The notes under the pieces: model-generated
What the model was told of the DNA's origin: nothing
The model's database searches: none
Seen by the model: the letters and a program-made list of their open reading frames with translations, nothing else
Program-made: the position numbers and the translations under genes
Assembly (NCBI GenBank): GCA_902766875.1
Contig: CACXFI010000127.1
Location: 1-18,331, forward strand
DNA from: an uncultured Erysipelotrichaceae bacterium
GTDB lineage: Bacteria > Bacillota_I > Bacilli_A > RF39 > UBA660
Direction of reading: 5' to 3'
DNA: 18,331 nucleotides
Shown: piece after piece, positions 7,920 through 14,476 of the stretch
Layout of the letters: each line of letters starts with the position of its first letter
Numbering within the stretch: the stretch's first letter is position 1

Positions 7920-8349
7920 CAAAATCCCCCTCAAAAAGATTCTCAGCTATATCACTAAAACTATCATAATTACTAGTAATAGTTTCTTCATATATAGCCT
8001 TATCCCAAATTTCTAGACGATCTAAGACCCCAATTATCACACATTCTTTTTTTATACCGGCATATTCTAATAAATTATTAGATATATTGATTCTTCCTTG
8101 CTTATCTAATTCACTATTATTAGCACTAGCTAAAAAGAATCTCATAAACGTACGGGCATCTCTTTTAGTGAAAGGTAGAGTTTTCAGTTTATTAATTATT
8201 TTATTCCAATTATTAATAGGATATATAAACAAACAATTTTCCAAACCTTTGGTAATAATAAATTCCGGACCTAATTCTTCTCTAAACTTAGCAGGAATAA
8301 TTAATCTACCCTTATCATCTATATTATGATTATATTCTCCCATTAACAT
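7906..8349 (-). CDS. mraZ: Transcriptional regulator MraZ
   Basis: DNA-binding regulator of the wall/division operon, normally repressing its own promoter. The 147-residue product has two SpoVT/AbrB-like halves, each with the family signature: GEYNHNIDDKGRLIIPAKFREE near the start (DDKGR at about 11-15) and ELDKQGRINISNNL in the second half (DKQGR at about 82-86). The ATG at 8349 is chosen because MraZ proteins begin M-x-MGEY and GTGGGGG lies just upstream; the frame is open 13 codons further, but that stretch holds the operator. First gene of the mraZ-rsmH-ftsL transcript. Confidence 0.97.
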   Translation of the reverse strand: MLMGEYNHNIDDKGRLIIPAKFREELGPEFIITKGLENCLFIYPINNWNKIINKLKTLPFTKRDARTFMRFFLASANNSELDKQGRINISNNLLEYAGIKKECVIIGVLDRLEIWDKAIYEETITSNYDSFSDIAENLFEGDFDDFA

Positions 8350-8358
8350 ATTTATCCC

Positions 8359-8385
8359 CCACTTTCCACCACTTTCTACCATGTA
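8359..8385 (-). promoter_or_regulatory. MraZ operator: AAAGTGG direct repeats
   Basis: On the minus strand, AAAGTGG occurs at 8375-8369 and 8365-8359, exactly 10 bp apart with 3-nt spacers. A degenerate third box (TACATGG, 8385-8379) is one period upstream. This matches AAAGTG[T/G]-N3 arrays described for MraZ in Mollicutes. The boxes lie between the predicted start site and the mraZ start and touch the ribosome site, so MraZ could block the transcript or its early elongation. Confidence 0.75.
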
Positions 8386-8392
8386 CAACTAT

Positions 8393-8421
8393 ATTTTATA
8401 TCACAAATATCCAAAAGTAAA
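8393..8421 (-). promoter_or_regulatory. mraZ operon promoter
   Basis: -35 TTTACT (8416-8421), 17-nt spacer and -10 TAAAAT (8393-8398), with transcription predicted to start near 8386, directly in front of the MraZ boxes. The -35 is only a 4/6 match. Confidence 0.5.
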
Positions 8422-8501
8422 TACATTTCCCATAATTTTACAAATATAAACATCCAAAAAGTGTAAATCTTAATATCTATATAGATTAATTATTATTTTT
8501 T

Positions 8502-8510
8502 TGATATACT
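8502..8510 (+). promoter_or_regulatory. Extended -10 promoter of the CPBP gene
   Basis: TG-A-TATACT, with no convincing -35 at 17 nt. The start site would be near 8517 and the ribosome site GGACGGTGAT (8521-8530) follows. It is divergent from the mraZ promoter; the 184-nt gap between the two genes otherwise holds only the MraZ site. Confidence 0.5.
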
Positions 8511-8533
8511 AATTACTATAGGACGGTGATATT

Positions 8534-9223
8534 ATGAAAACAATAAATAATATATTAAAATTTATAGCACTTCTTCTTTTATACATACTATTTGCAAATA
8601 TACCTATAATCTTTTTATCAATGATAGGAATAGATTACACAAACTGGCCTCCATTAATAAAATATAGTTATATGTTTATATGCAATATAGTAACAATGAT
8701 TATAATAATGGGAATATACTATAAAACATTAAAAAATGATTTCAAAAATTTTTATAATAAAGATTTTTTGAACAACTTAGAAACACCATTCAAATACTGG
8801 TTATTAGGATTTATAGTTATGATAATAAGTAATCTAATACTAGGAATAATTACTAAAGGTATTGCAGGTAATGAAGAAGCAGTAAGAGATTTAATGAAAC
8901 AAGCACCAATATACATGGCTTTTGATATATGTATATACGCTCCAATATTAGAAGAATTAATATTTAGAAAAAGTATAAGAGATATAACAAATAAAAAATG
9001 GTTATATGTATTACTATCAGGATTAATATTTGGTTTTTTACATGTAATAGGTACTTTATCTGACCCTATAGACTTATTATATTTAATACCATATAGTTCT
9101 GTAGGCTTAGCTTTTGCGTATACTTATTACAAAACTAATAATATATACTCAACTATAACTATGCATTTTTTACATAATACTATGTCTTTTATACTATTAA
9201 TACTAGCAGGTACAGCTGGTTAA
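8534..9223 (+). CDS. CPBP-family intramembrane metalloprotease (CAAX protease/Abi type)
   Basis: A polytopic membrane protein of 229 residues with about six hydrophobic segments and the three CPBP motifs in order: EELIFRK (Glu140, Glu141, Arg145), FGFLH (Phe166 to His170) and HFLHN (His211 to Asn215). These form the intramembrane metal site of prenyl-endopeptidase-like proteases; bacterial members have roles from peptide maturation to bacteriocin immunity, and the substrate here cannot be predicted. It is translated from GGTGAT just before the ATG. One base separates its stop from the next ATG, so it forms a two-gene operon with the phosphoesterase-like gene, which may act at the same membrane. 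Confidence 0.92.
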   Translation: MKTINNILKFIALLLLYILFANIPIIFLSMIGIDYTNWPPLIKYSYMFICNIVTMIIIMGIYYKTLKNDFKNFYNKDFLNNLETPFKYWLLGFIVMIISNLILGIITKGIAGNEEAVRDLMKQAPIYMAFDICIYAPILEELIFRKSIRDITNKKWLYVLLSGLIFGFLHVIGTLSDPIDLLYLIPYSSVGLAFAYTYYKTNNIYSTITMHFLHNTMSFILLILAGTAG

Positions 9224-9224
9224 A

Positions 9225-10073
9225 ATGTTAAAAAAAATATTTATCTTAGTAATAACTATTTTTACATTAACAATGGGATTGTTAATATACAGTAGATTTA
9301 TATCAACTAAAGGATTAATAACTAAAGAATATATAGTTACAAACAACAAATTACCAGAAAGCTTTAATAACCTTAAAATAGTCCATTTTAGTGATATATT
9401 ATATAATAAAAATAGTAATAAAAAAGACATAGATAAAATTGTCAAAGAAATAAATATAATAGAACCAGATTTAGTTATATTCACAGGAGATTTAATAAAT
9501 AAAAATTATAAAATATCTGCTAAAGATAAACAATATTTAATAGATATATTCAATAGCATCGATCCCAAATATGGTAAATATGCGATTTTAGGTGATAACG
9601 ATTATAGTGATATAACAACTATAAAAGATATTTATCTAAATAGTAATATTCACATTTTAGATAATGAATACGATATTATTTATAATGATAATAATGATAG
9701 TATATTCTTAGGTGGAATATCTAGCTATAACAAAAAAGAATCTGATATAGATAAAATAATGACTTTCTTTAACGATAATCAAGATATAAACTATAAAATA
9801 TTATTATTACATGAACCAGATTATATAGATAACATCATACCTAAATATAACATTAACTTGATATTAGGAGGTCATTCCTTAAATGGACAAATAAATATAC
9901 CTATAATAAAAGATATCTTTTTACAAAAAGGTAGTAAAAAATATTATAAGAATTATTATAAATTAGAAAATACTGATATTTATATATCAAGTGGTATAGG
10001 TACATATAAAAGTAATTTCAGACTAAATAATAAACCATCAATAAATTTATATAAATTAAATAACAGTAACTAG
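9225..10073 (+). CDS. Membrane-anchored metallophosphoesterase-like protein with altered active site
   Basis: A 282-residue protein with an N-terminal TM anchor (about 4-23) and a calcineurin-like phosphoesterase fold of the YkuE/YaeI type. The motif order is recognisable: VHFSDIL (57-59, usually SDxH), FTGDLIN (Asp89), ILGDNDY (123-126, usually GNHD), LLLHEPD (His196) and LGGHSLNGQ (His217, usually GHTHGGQ). Three motifs deviate. The first-motif His is Leu59, the second His of GHTH is Leu219, and GNHD is GDND. By family knowledge the two lost histidines both serve the same (M1) metal, whereas the other site keeps D89, an acidic replacement, H196 and H217. It may be mononuclear, specialised or inactive. 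Start at 9225 directly after the CPBP stop; no good ribosome site is visible, suggesting coupled translation. Confidence 0.82.
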   Translation: MLKKIFILVITIFTLTMGLLIYSRFISTKGLITKEYIVTNNKLPESFNNLKIVHFSDILYNKNSNKKDIDKIVKEINIIEPDLVIFTGDLINKNYKISAKDKQYLIDIFNSIDPKYGKYAILGDNDYSDITTIKDIYLNSNIHILDNEYDIIYNDNNDSIFLGGISSYNKKESDIDKIMTFFNDNQDINYKILLLHEPDYIDNIIPKYNINLILGGHSLNGQINIPIIKDIFLQKGSKKYYKNYYKLENTDIYISSGIGTYKSNFRLNNKPSINLYKLNNSN

Positions 10074-10091
10074 TTTACTGTTATTTAATTT
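10053..10091 (+). terminator. Terminator enclosing the phosphoesterase stop codon
   Basis: A perfect 17-bp stem (10053-10069 with 10075-10091) and a 5-nt loop CTAGT that contains the TAG stop. The first arm is coding sequence. The U-rich tail is short and broken (TTTAATTT), so efficiency is uncertain. Confidence 0.7.
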
Positions 10092-10093
10092 AA

Positions 10094-10122
10094 TTGACTT
10101 ATTAAAAAAAAAAATATATATT
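10094..10122 (+). promoter_or_regulatory. Promoter of the 10.1-11.1 kb operon
   Basis: -35 TTGACT (10094-10099), 17-nt spacer and -10 TATATT (10117-10122), with the ribosome site AGAGGTGA right after the predicted start. Confidence 0.7.
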
Positions 10123-10140
10123 TAAAATAGAGGTGAAAAT

Positions 10141-10902
10141 ATGGAAGATCGCATTATGAGTGACGAAGAATTAGAAAGATTAGCAGAACACAATAAACTA
10201 CTTAGTGAAAGAAAAGCTACTAGTAGAGCAGCTTACAATGCAAGCCAAAATGATGATGAAAGATTTGCAGATATCGAAAAAGTTATTAAAACATATGATG
10301 AAGAAGAACAAAGAATGAGAAAAGAAGAAATAGCAAAAAAAAGTAAATTAAAAAAGCAAAAAATAAATAAAAGAAACAAAATAAAAAAAGTAATTAAAGG
10401 GTTTATCATTGGAGCAAGTTTTTTAGCTTTAATACTTGCAGCAAGACATAGTCTCACTAATCCAATAAAACAAAATAATAATTTTGAACAAGCTCAATTA
10501 ATAACAGCCGAATATATGGCAGATATGGGTGTCTTGCAAATAAAAGATGGTATAGATCCAAACAAAGAACTAAAAATAACCGATTTTGAATTAACTCCTG
10601 ATTATTACGAACATCTACACGAATTAGAAATTGCCAAAACCACTGAAGGAGAATATTTAGGGAAAGAAACATTACAAACTATTGGAGGAAATACAGGACT
10701 AAATCAGGAAGAAGTAAAATCCTTAGGAGTAGATTATATAGAACAAACTAAACAAATCGATAGAGGCTTAGCTATAACTTTAAATTCACCTACAGGAGAT
10801 AGTCCAATTAAAGAAGTTAAAGCCATATCTGAAGCAGTAGAAAACGGCACATTATCAGATATTGTTCCAACAAATAATATAAATAGTAGAGGTGGAAGAT
10901 AA
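10141..10902 (+). CDS. Single-pass membrane protein, function unknown
   Basis: I do not recognise this 253-residue protein. Residues 1-60 are acidic and helical (MSDEELERLAEHNKLLSE and similar), about 61-86 is strongly basic (KKSKLKKQKINKRNKIKK), about 85-101 is one TM helix, and the remaining 150 residues are soluble, acidic and without motif or cysteine. The basic stretch before the helix predicts N-terminus inside, C-terminal domain outside. It has a good promoter and AGAGGTGA 5 nt from the ATG. It ends in GAGGTGGAAGATAATG, which supplies the ribosome site and overlapping start of the next gene, so the two are translationally coupled and may work together. Confidence 0.8.
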   Translation: MEDRIMSDEELERLAEHNKLLSERKATSRAAYNASQNDDERFADIEKVIKTYDEEEQRMRKEEIAKKSKLKKQKINKRNKIKKVIKGFIIGASFLALILAARHSLTNPIKQNNNFEQAQLITAEYMADMGVLQIKDGIDPNKELKITDFELTPDYYEHLHELEIAKTTEGEYLGKETLQTIGGNTGLNQEEVKSLGVDYIEQTKQIDRGLAITLNSPTGDSPIKEVKAISEAVENGTLSDIVPTNNINSRGGR

Positions 10903-11144
10903 TGATAGATACAATAGTATTAGATGATGGTGTTGAATATGCTATCGTTAAAGAATTAAAAATTAATAATATTGAATATACACTATTTGCAAATACCAAT
11001 AATCCAGAAGATATATGTTTTAGAAAAACTATCATAGAAAATAACGAAGAATATTATACAGGATTAGATAGTGATACAGAAGTTGATTTAGTTATGAATA
11101 AATTTGCTAAATATATATTAGAAAATCCTGATGAATTAAAATAA
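10902..11144 (+). CDS. Small acidic DUF1292-like protein
   Basis: An 80-residue acidic protein (MIDTIVLDDGVEYAIVKELKINNIEYTLFAN...). The pattern of a short strand, an Asp/Gly turn, then IxxIEYxLFA and a C-terminal LDSDTEVDLVMNKFAKYI resembles DUF1292 proteins, small proteins of unknown role in Bacillota, but the match is weak by eye. It overlaps the upstream stop by one base (TAATG) and has GAGGTGG 7 nt upstream. Its stop codon lies inside the terminator shared with topA. Confidence 0.75.
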   Translation: MIDTIVLDDGVEYAIVKELKINNIEYTLFANTNNPEDICFRKTIIENNEEYYTGLDSDTEVDLVMNKFAKYILENPDELK

Positions 11145-11177
11145 AAAATTGTGAATTAAATCACAATTTTTTATTTT
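11138..11177. terminator. Bidirectional terminator between convergent genes
   Basis: A perfect 17-bp inverted repeat (11138-11154 with 11161-11177; core AATTGTGA / TCACAATT) and a 6-nt loop, with A and T runs at the outer ends so both strands end in U. Both stop codons, of the small + strand gene and of topA, lie in the arms. Confidence 0.85.
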
Positions 11178-13192
11178 TCATAATCACAATTTACACATTT
11201 AATTTTATCTTTATGTTCTACTAAAACACTATTACAATTAGGGCAATATTCTCCAGTTGGTTTATCCCAAGATGCAAAATCACATTTAGGATAATTATTA
11301 CATCCATAAAATGTTTTACCTCTTTTAGTAGTTTTCTCTACTATCTTCCCTTCACATTTAGGACAATTCATAATTTCTTTAATTTCTTTCTTTTCTTGTT
11401 TAATATACTTACAAGTAGGATAATTAGAACAAGCTTCAAATTCTCCATATCTACTTTTTCTAATGACCATAGGACTACCACAATTAGGGCACATTTCTCC
11501 AGTTTCTTCAGCTGGTTTCTTTTCCATATTACTAAAAGCATCTTTTACTTTAGGCTCAAAATCTCCATAGAATCTCTTTAATAATTCTATATAATCTAAA
11601 TCACCATCAGCTATCTTATCTAAATCGTCTTCCATCTCTTTAGTATATTTAACATTAATAATATCTTTAAAAAATTCTTGTAATTTATCAGTAGTTTCAA
11701 TACCAATTTCTGTAGGATGGAATTTTTTTTCTATTAATTTAACATATCCTCTTTCCTGGATAATAGCTATAGTAGTAGCATAAGTACTAGGTCTACCTAT
11801 ACCCAATTCTTCCATTTCTTTAATTAACTTACTCTCAGTATATCTAGCTGGAGGATTAGTAGTATGTCTAGTATATTCAATATCATCAGTATTTAATATA
11901 TCCCCCACTTTTAAATCAGGTAGTTCCTTATCATTAGTATCTTCATATTTAGAATATACTTTTAAATATCCATCAAATACTACTATTTGACCAGTAGTCT
12001 TAAATTTATAATCGTTATTATCTAAAATTATCGTAGTAGCTAAAACTTTAGCATTCTTCATTAAAGAAGCTAATGCCCTATAATAAATAATACTATATAA
12101 CTTATATTCATCATTAGTTAGATACTCTTTAACAGATTCAGGATTTCTATAAATACTAGTAGGCCTAATTGCTTCATGAGCATCTTGAACATTATCCTTA
12201 TTCTTACTTTTTTTGACATAACCTATATATTCTTTACCATAATTTTCTTCAATATATTTATATGTAGAGCCAATAAATTCATCACTAAGTCTAATAGAGT
12301 CTGTTCTCATATAACTAATTAAACCAACAGTTTCATCTTTTAAACTAATACCCTCATATAATTTTTGAGCAACAGACATAGTCTTCTTAGAACTAAAATT
12401 CAGTTTAGTAGAAGCTTCCTGTTGTAATGTAGAAGTAGTAAAAGGATATTTCCCTCTTTTTTCTTTCTCTTTTTTATCAACATTTTCAACTTTAAAATCA
12501 TTACTTAATTTACTTAAAATATTTTTAGCTTCATCCTCAGTCTTAATCTCTAACTTATCATTTTTATAGCTATCTAACTTAGAATCCATATCTTTAAAAT
12601 GAGCATCTATTTCATAGTATTCTTCTTCTTTAAAAGCTTCTATTTCTCTTTCTCTATCTACTATTAATTTTAAAGCTACAGATTGAACTCTACCAGCGCT
12701 CTTACCACCAGTTTTAGATTGCATAAGTTTACTTAATCTAAAACCAATTATCCTATCTAACATTCTTCTAGTTTCCTGAGATTTAACTAAATTATCATCT
12801 ATTTTTCTAGCCTTCTTAAAACTATCTAAAATAACATTCTTAGTTATTTCATTAAATACTATTCTCTCATAATCCTTATCTTTTAATCCTAAAGTATCAT
12901 ATAAATGCCAACTAATAGCTTCTCCTTCCCTATCCGGATCAGTTGCTAAATAAACATAGGAAGAATCATTTACTTGTTTTTTTAATTCTTTAACTAATTT
13001 ATTTTTACCCTTAATAACTGTATAATTAGGTTTAAAATCATCTTCTATATCTATACCAAAACCATATTTACCAGAAGTAGCCAAATCTCTAATATGCCCC
13101 ATACTAGCTACTACTTTATAGTCACTACCCAAATACTTTTCAATAGTCTTACTCTTACTAGGTGATTCCACTATTACAAGTTTTTTACTCAA
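11171..13192 (-). CDS. topA: DNA topoisomerase I (type IA)
   Basis: Relaxes negatively supercoiled DNA by single-strand cleavage and passage. In 673 residues: an N-terminal TOPRIM domain (KKLVIVESPSKSKTIEKYL, Glu9; ATDPDREGE with Asp85 and Asp87), the cleavage/strand-passage core with active-site Tyr294 in SYMRTDS, conserved QDAHEAIRPT and GIGRPSTYA, and three C-terminal four-cysteine zinc ribbons (C568/571/588/594, C610/613/631/637, C650/653/666/669). Length and layout are complete for Bacillota TopA. Start is TTG at 13192: it gives the family start MSKKLVIVES and no in-frame ATG exists upstream. A two-codon ATG reading frame overlaps this start. It has its own strong promoter. Confidence 0.97.
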   Translation of the reverse strand: MSKKLVIVESPSKSKTIEKYLGSDYKVVASMGHIRDLATSGKYGFGIDIEDDFKPNYTVIKGKNKLVKELKKQVNDSSYVYLATDPDREGEAISWHLYDTLGLKDKDYERIVFNEITKNVILDSFKKARKIDDNLVKSQETRRMLDRIIGFRLSKLMQSKTGGKSAGRVQSVALKLIVDREREIEAFKEEEYYEIDAHFKDMDSKLDSYKNDKLEIKTEDEAKNILSKLSNDFKVENVDKKEKEKRGKYPFTTSTLQQEASTKLNFSSKKTMSVAQKLYEGISLKDETVGLISYMRTDSIRLSDEFIGSTYKYIEENYGKEYIGYVKKSKNKDNVQDAHEAIRPTSIYRNPESVKEYLTNDEYKLYSIIYYRALASLMKNAKVLATTIILDNNDYKFKTTGQIVVFDGYLKVYSKYEDTNDKELPDLKVGDILNTDDIEYTRHTTNPPARYTESKLIKEMEELGIGRPSTYATTIAIIQERGYVKLIEKKFHPTEIGIETTDKLQEFFKDIINVKYTKEMEDDLDKIADGDLDYIELLKRFYGDFEPKVKDAFSNMEKKPAEETGEMCPNCGSPMVIRKSRYGEFEACSNYPTCKYIKQEKKEIKEIMNCPKCEGKIVEKTTKRGKTFYGCNNYPKCDFASWDKPTGEYCPNCNSVLVEHKDKIKCVNCDYEK

Positions 13193-13197
13193 GACAT
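13189..13197 (-). other. Two-codon upstream ORF overlapping the topA start
   Basis: ATG TCT TGA on the minus strand: the TGA stop overlaps the TTG start of topA (TTGA). GGAAAG lies about 8 nt before this ATG. If translated, it would end exactly where topA begins, allowing reinitiation at a weak start codon. The reading frame is seen; its use is inferred. Confidence 0.35.
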
Positions 13198-13216
13198 ATC
13201 ACTCGCTTTCCATAAC

Positions 13217-13247
13217 ATTATATACTAAAACAAGACTTCTTTGTCAA
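13217..13247 (-). promoter_or_regulatory. topA promoter
   Basis: -35 TTGACA (13242-13247) followed by TATATAAT. The -10 can be read as TATATA (13219-13224, 17-nt spacer) or TATAAT (13217-13222, 19-nt spacer). The leader to the TTG start is about 15-20 nt. Confidence 0.8.
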
Positions 13248-13283
13248 GTAATTTTCTATATTTTTACATTTTATTTATTTTTT

Positions 13284-13311
13284 ATAAAAAAAGAATCTTT
13301 AAAAGATTCTT
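13284..13311 (-). terminator. ruvB terminator
   Basis: A 9-bp stem AAGAATCTT / AAGATTCTT (13291-13311) with a 3-nt loop, followed on the minus strand by seven T, just after the ruvB stop. Confidence 0.85.
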
Positions 13312-13318
13312 AAATATA

Positions 13319-14308
13319 TTATTTCTTTTTTATACCTAAATGTTCATAAGCCATATCCGTTACCATTCTTCCACGAGCTGTTCTTTTTAATAATCCTGTT
13401 TGCAAAAGATACGGTTCATAAACATCTTCAATTGTTGTTCTCTCTTCACCTATAGAACTAGCCAAAGCATCAACTCCTACAGGTCCTCCATTATATTTTT
13501 CTATTATTGCAATTAAAAGATTATAGTCAGTTTCATCTAGCCCCATCTTATCTACTTTCAATCTCTCTAAAGCTGTTTTCATAATATCTAAATCTATTAT
13601 TCCCTTACCTTCTACTAAAGCAAAATCTCTAACTCTTTTAAATAATCTATTACATATTCTAGGAGTACCTCTACTTCTTTTAGCCAACTCTCTAGCAGCA
13701 TCATCTGTTATTTCAGCATTTAATACTCTAGAAGTCCTTTTTACAATATCATATAATTCATCTTCTGTATAGTAATTCAATTTAGATATAATACCAAATC
13801 TATCCCTTAAAGGACTAGACAAATCTCCAGCTCTAGTAGTAGCTCCAACTAAAGTAAAAGGTGGAAGTTCAATTTTAATATTTCTACTATTACCATCACT
13901 ACCAACAACTATATCTAAATAAAAATCTTCCATAGCCGGATATAATATTTCTTCTATAAATTTAGGTATCCTATGTATCTCATCTATAAACAAAACATCA
14001 TTAGGTTCTAAAGTAGATAATACTGCTGCTAAATCTCCACTCTTCTCTATAGAAGGGCCACTAGCTGTCTTAATATTACTGCCAAGTTCATTAGCAATAA
14101 TATAAGCTAAAGTAGTTTTACCAAGTCCTGGTGGACCATACAATAATACATGATCTAAAGGTTCTCCCCTCATAATAGCACTCTTTATATATACTCTAAT
14201 ATTATCTTTAATTTCACTTTGTCCTATATAATCATCTAAGGTAACTGGCCTGATATTAATACTTTTATCTTCCGCTAATTCTTCACTTGTTAATAATCTA
14301 TCTTCCAT
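13319..14308 (-). CDS. ruvB: Holliday junction branch migration helicase RuvB
   Basis: AAA+ motor that, with RuvA, drives branch migration of Holliday junctions in recombinational repair. The 329-residue product has Walker A GPPGLGKT (about 58-65), Walker B LFIDEIH (109-112), sensor/arginine-finger region GATTRAG, DRFG, and the C-terminal winged helix (GGPVGVDALASSIGEERTTIEDVYEPYL). ATG at 14308 is used because AGGTGA sits 7 nt upstream and RuvB proteins start MEDRLLT-like; the frame is open 15 codons further, but that stretch is the promoter. No ruvA lies next to it, so the partner must be elsewhere. Confidence 0.97.
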   Translation of the reverse strand: MEDRLLTSEELAEDKSINIRPVTLDDYIGQSEIKDNIRVYIKSAIMRGEPLDHVLLYGPPGLGKTTLAYIIANELGSNIKTASGPSIEKSGDLAAVLSTLEPNDVLFIDEIHRIPKFIEEILYPAMEDFYLDIVVGSDGNSRNIKIELPPFTLVGATTRAGDLSSPLRDRFGIISKLNYYTEDELYDIVKRTSRVLNAEITDDAARELAKRSRGTPRICNRLFKRVRDFALVEGKGIIDLDIMKTALERLKVDKMGLDETDYNLLIAIIEKYNGGPVGVDALASSIGEERTTIEDVYEPYLLQTGLLKRTARGRMVTDMAYEHLGIKKK

Positions 14309-14324
14309 TTTATCACCTATTTTT

Positions 14325-14353
14325 AATATAGCATACTTTTGTTCATATTTCAA
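14325..14353 (-). promoter_or_regulatory. ruvB promoter
   Basis: -35 TTGAAA (14348-14353), 17-nt spacer and -10 TATATT (14325-14330), preceded by TGC (extended -10). It lies only about 17 nt above the chosen ATG and occupies what a longer reading frame would use as coding sequence. Confidence 0.7.
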
Positions 14354-14357
14354 CTTT

Positions 14358-14395
14358 GTTAACTATATTTAAACTTTTTATTTAAAATAGTTAAC
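14358..14395. repeat. Inverted repeat with GTTAACTAT half-sites
   Basis: GTTAACTAT (14358-14366) and ATAGTTAAC (14387-14395), continued inward by TTTAAA on each side around a 7-nt centre, with one extra base in one arm. Another TTAACTAT is at 14402-14409. It lies just behind the ruvB -35 and about 50 bp behind the small RNA promoter. It may be an operator; the A+T-rich background makes chance possible. Confidence 0.4.
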
Positions 14396-14442
14396 CTATT
14401 TTTAACTATTAAACTTTTTTACAAAAATATTATTAAAAAGGG

Positions 14443-14470
14443 TTGACAAAAAAAAGTTATGTGTTAATAT
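14443..14470 (+). promoter_or_regulatory. Promoter of the small RNA
   Basis: Consensus -35 TTGACA (14443-14448), 16-nt spacer and -10 TAATAT (14465-14470). The -10 is covered by a perfect 14-bp palindrome, GTTAATATATTAAC (14463-14476), which shares the GTTAA half-site of the inverted repeat upstream. Confidence 0.6.
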
Positions 14471-14476
14471 ATTAAC

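Noticed and set aside
8087..8329. A + strand open frame opposite mraZ
   Set aside because: Antisense of a conserved gene, without a ribosome site.
8350..8388. Longer mraZ start (13 extra codons)
   Set aside because: The stretch holds the MraZ boxes and the ribosome site; MraZ proteins start with M-x-MGEY.
9203..9484. A minus-strand hydrophobic open frame of 93 codons
   Set aside because: Antisense of the phosphoesterase gene, with no promoter or ribosome site; hydrophobicity is expected from A+T-rich antisense.
10233..11035. Three minus-strand open frames (71-74 codons) across the 10.1-11.1 kb operon
   Set aside because: All are antisense to two well-supported coupled genes and have no start signals.
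11396..11581. A + strand open frame opposite the topA zinc ribbons
   Set aside because: Antisense of a strongly conserved region, without a ribosome site.
14309..14353. Longer ruvB start (15 extra codons)
   Set aside because: This stretch carries a good promoter (TTGAAA-17-TATATT) and the ribosome site for the ATG at 14308; the family starts at MEDRLL-like sequence.
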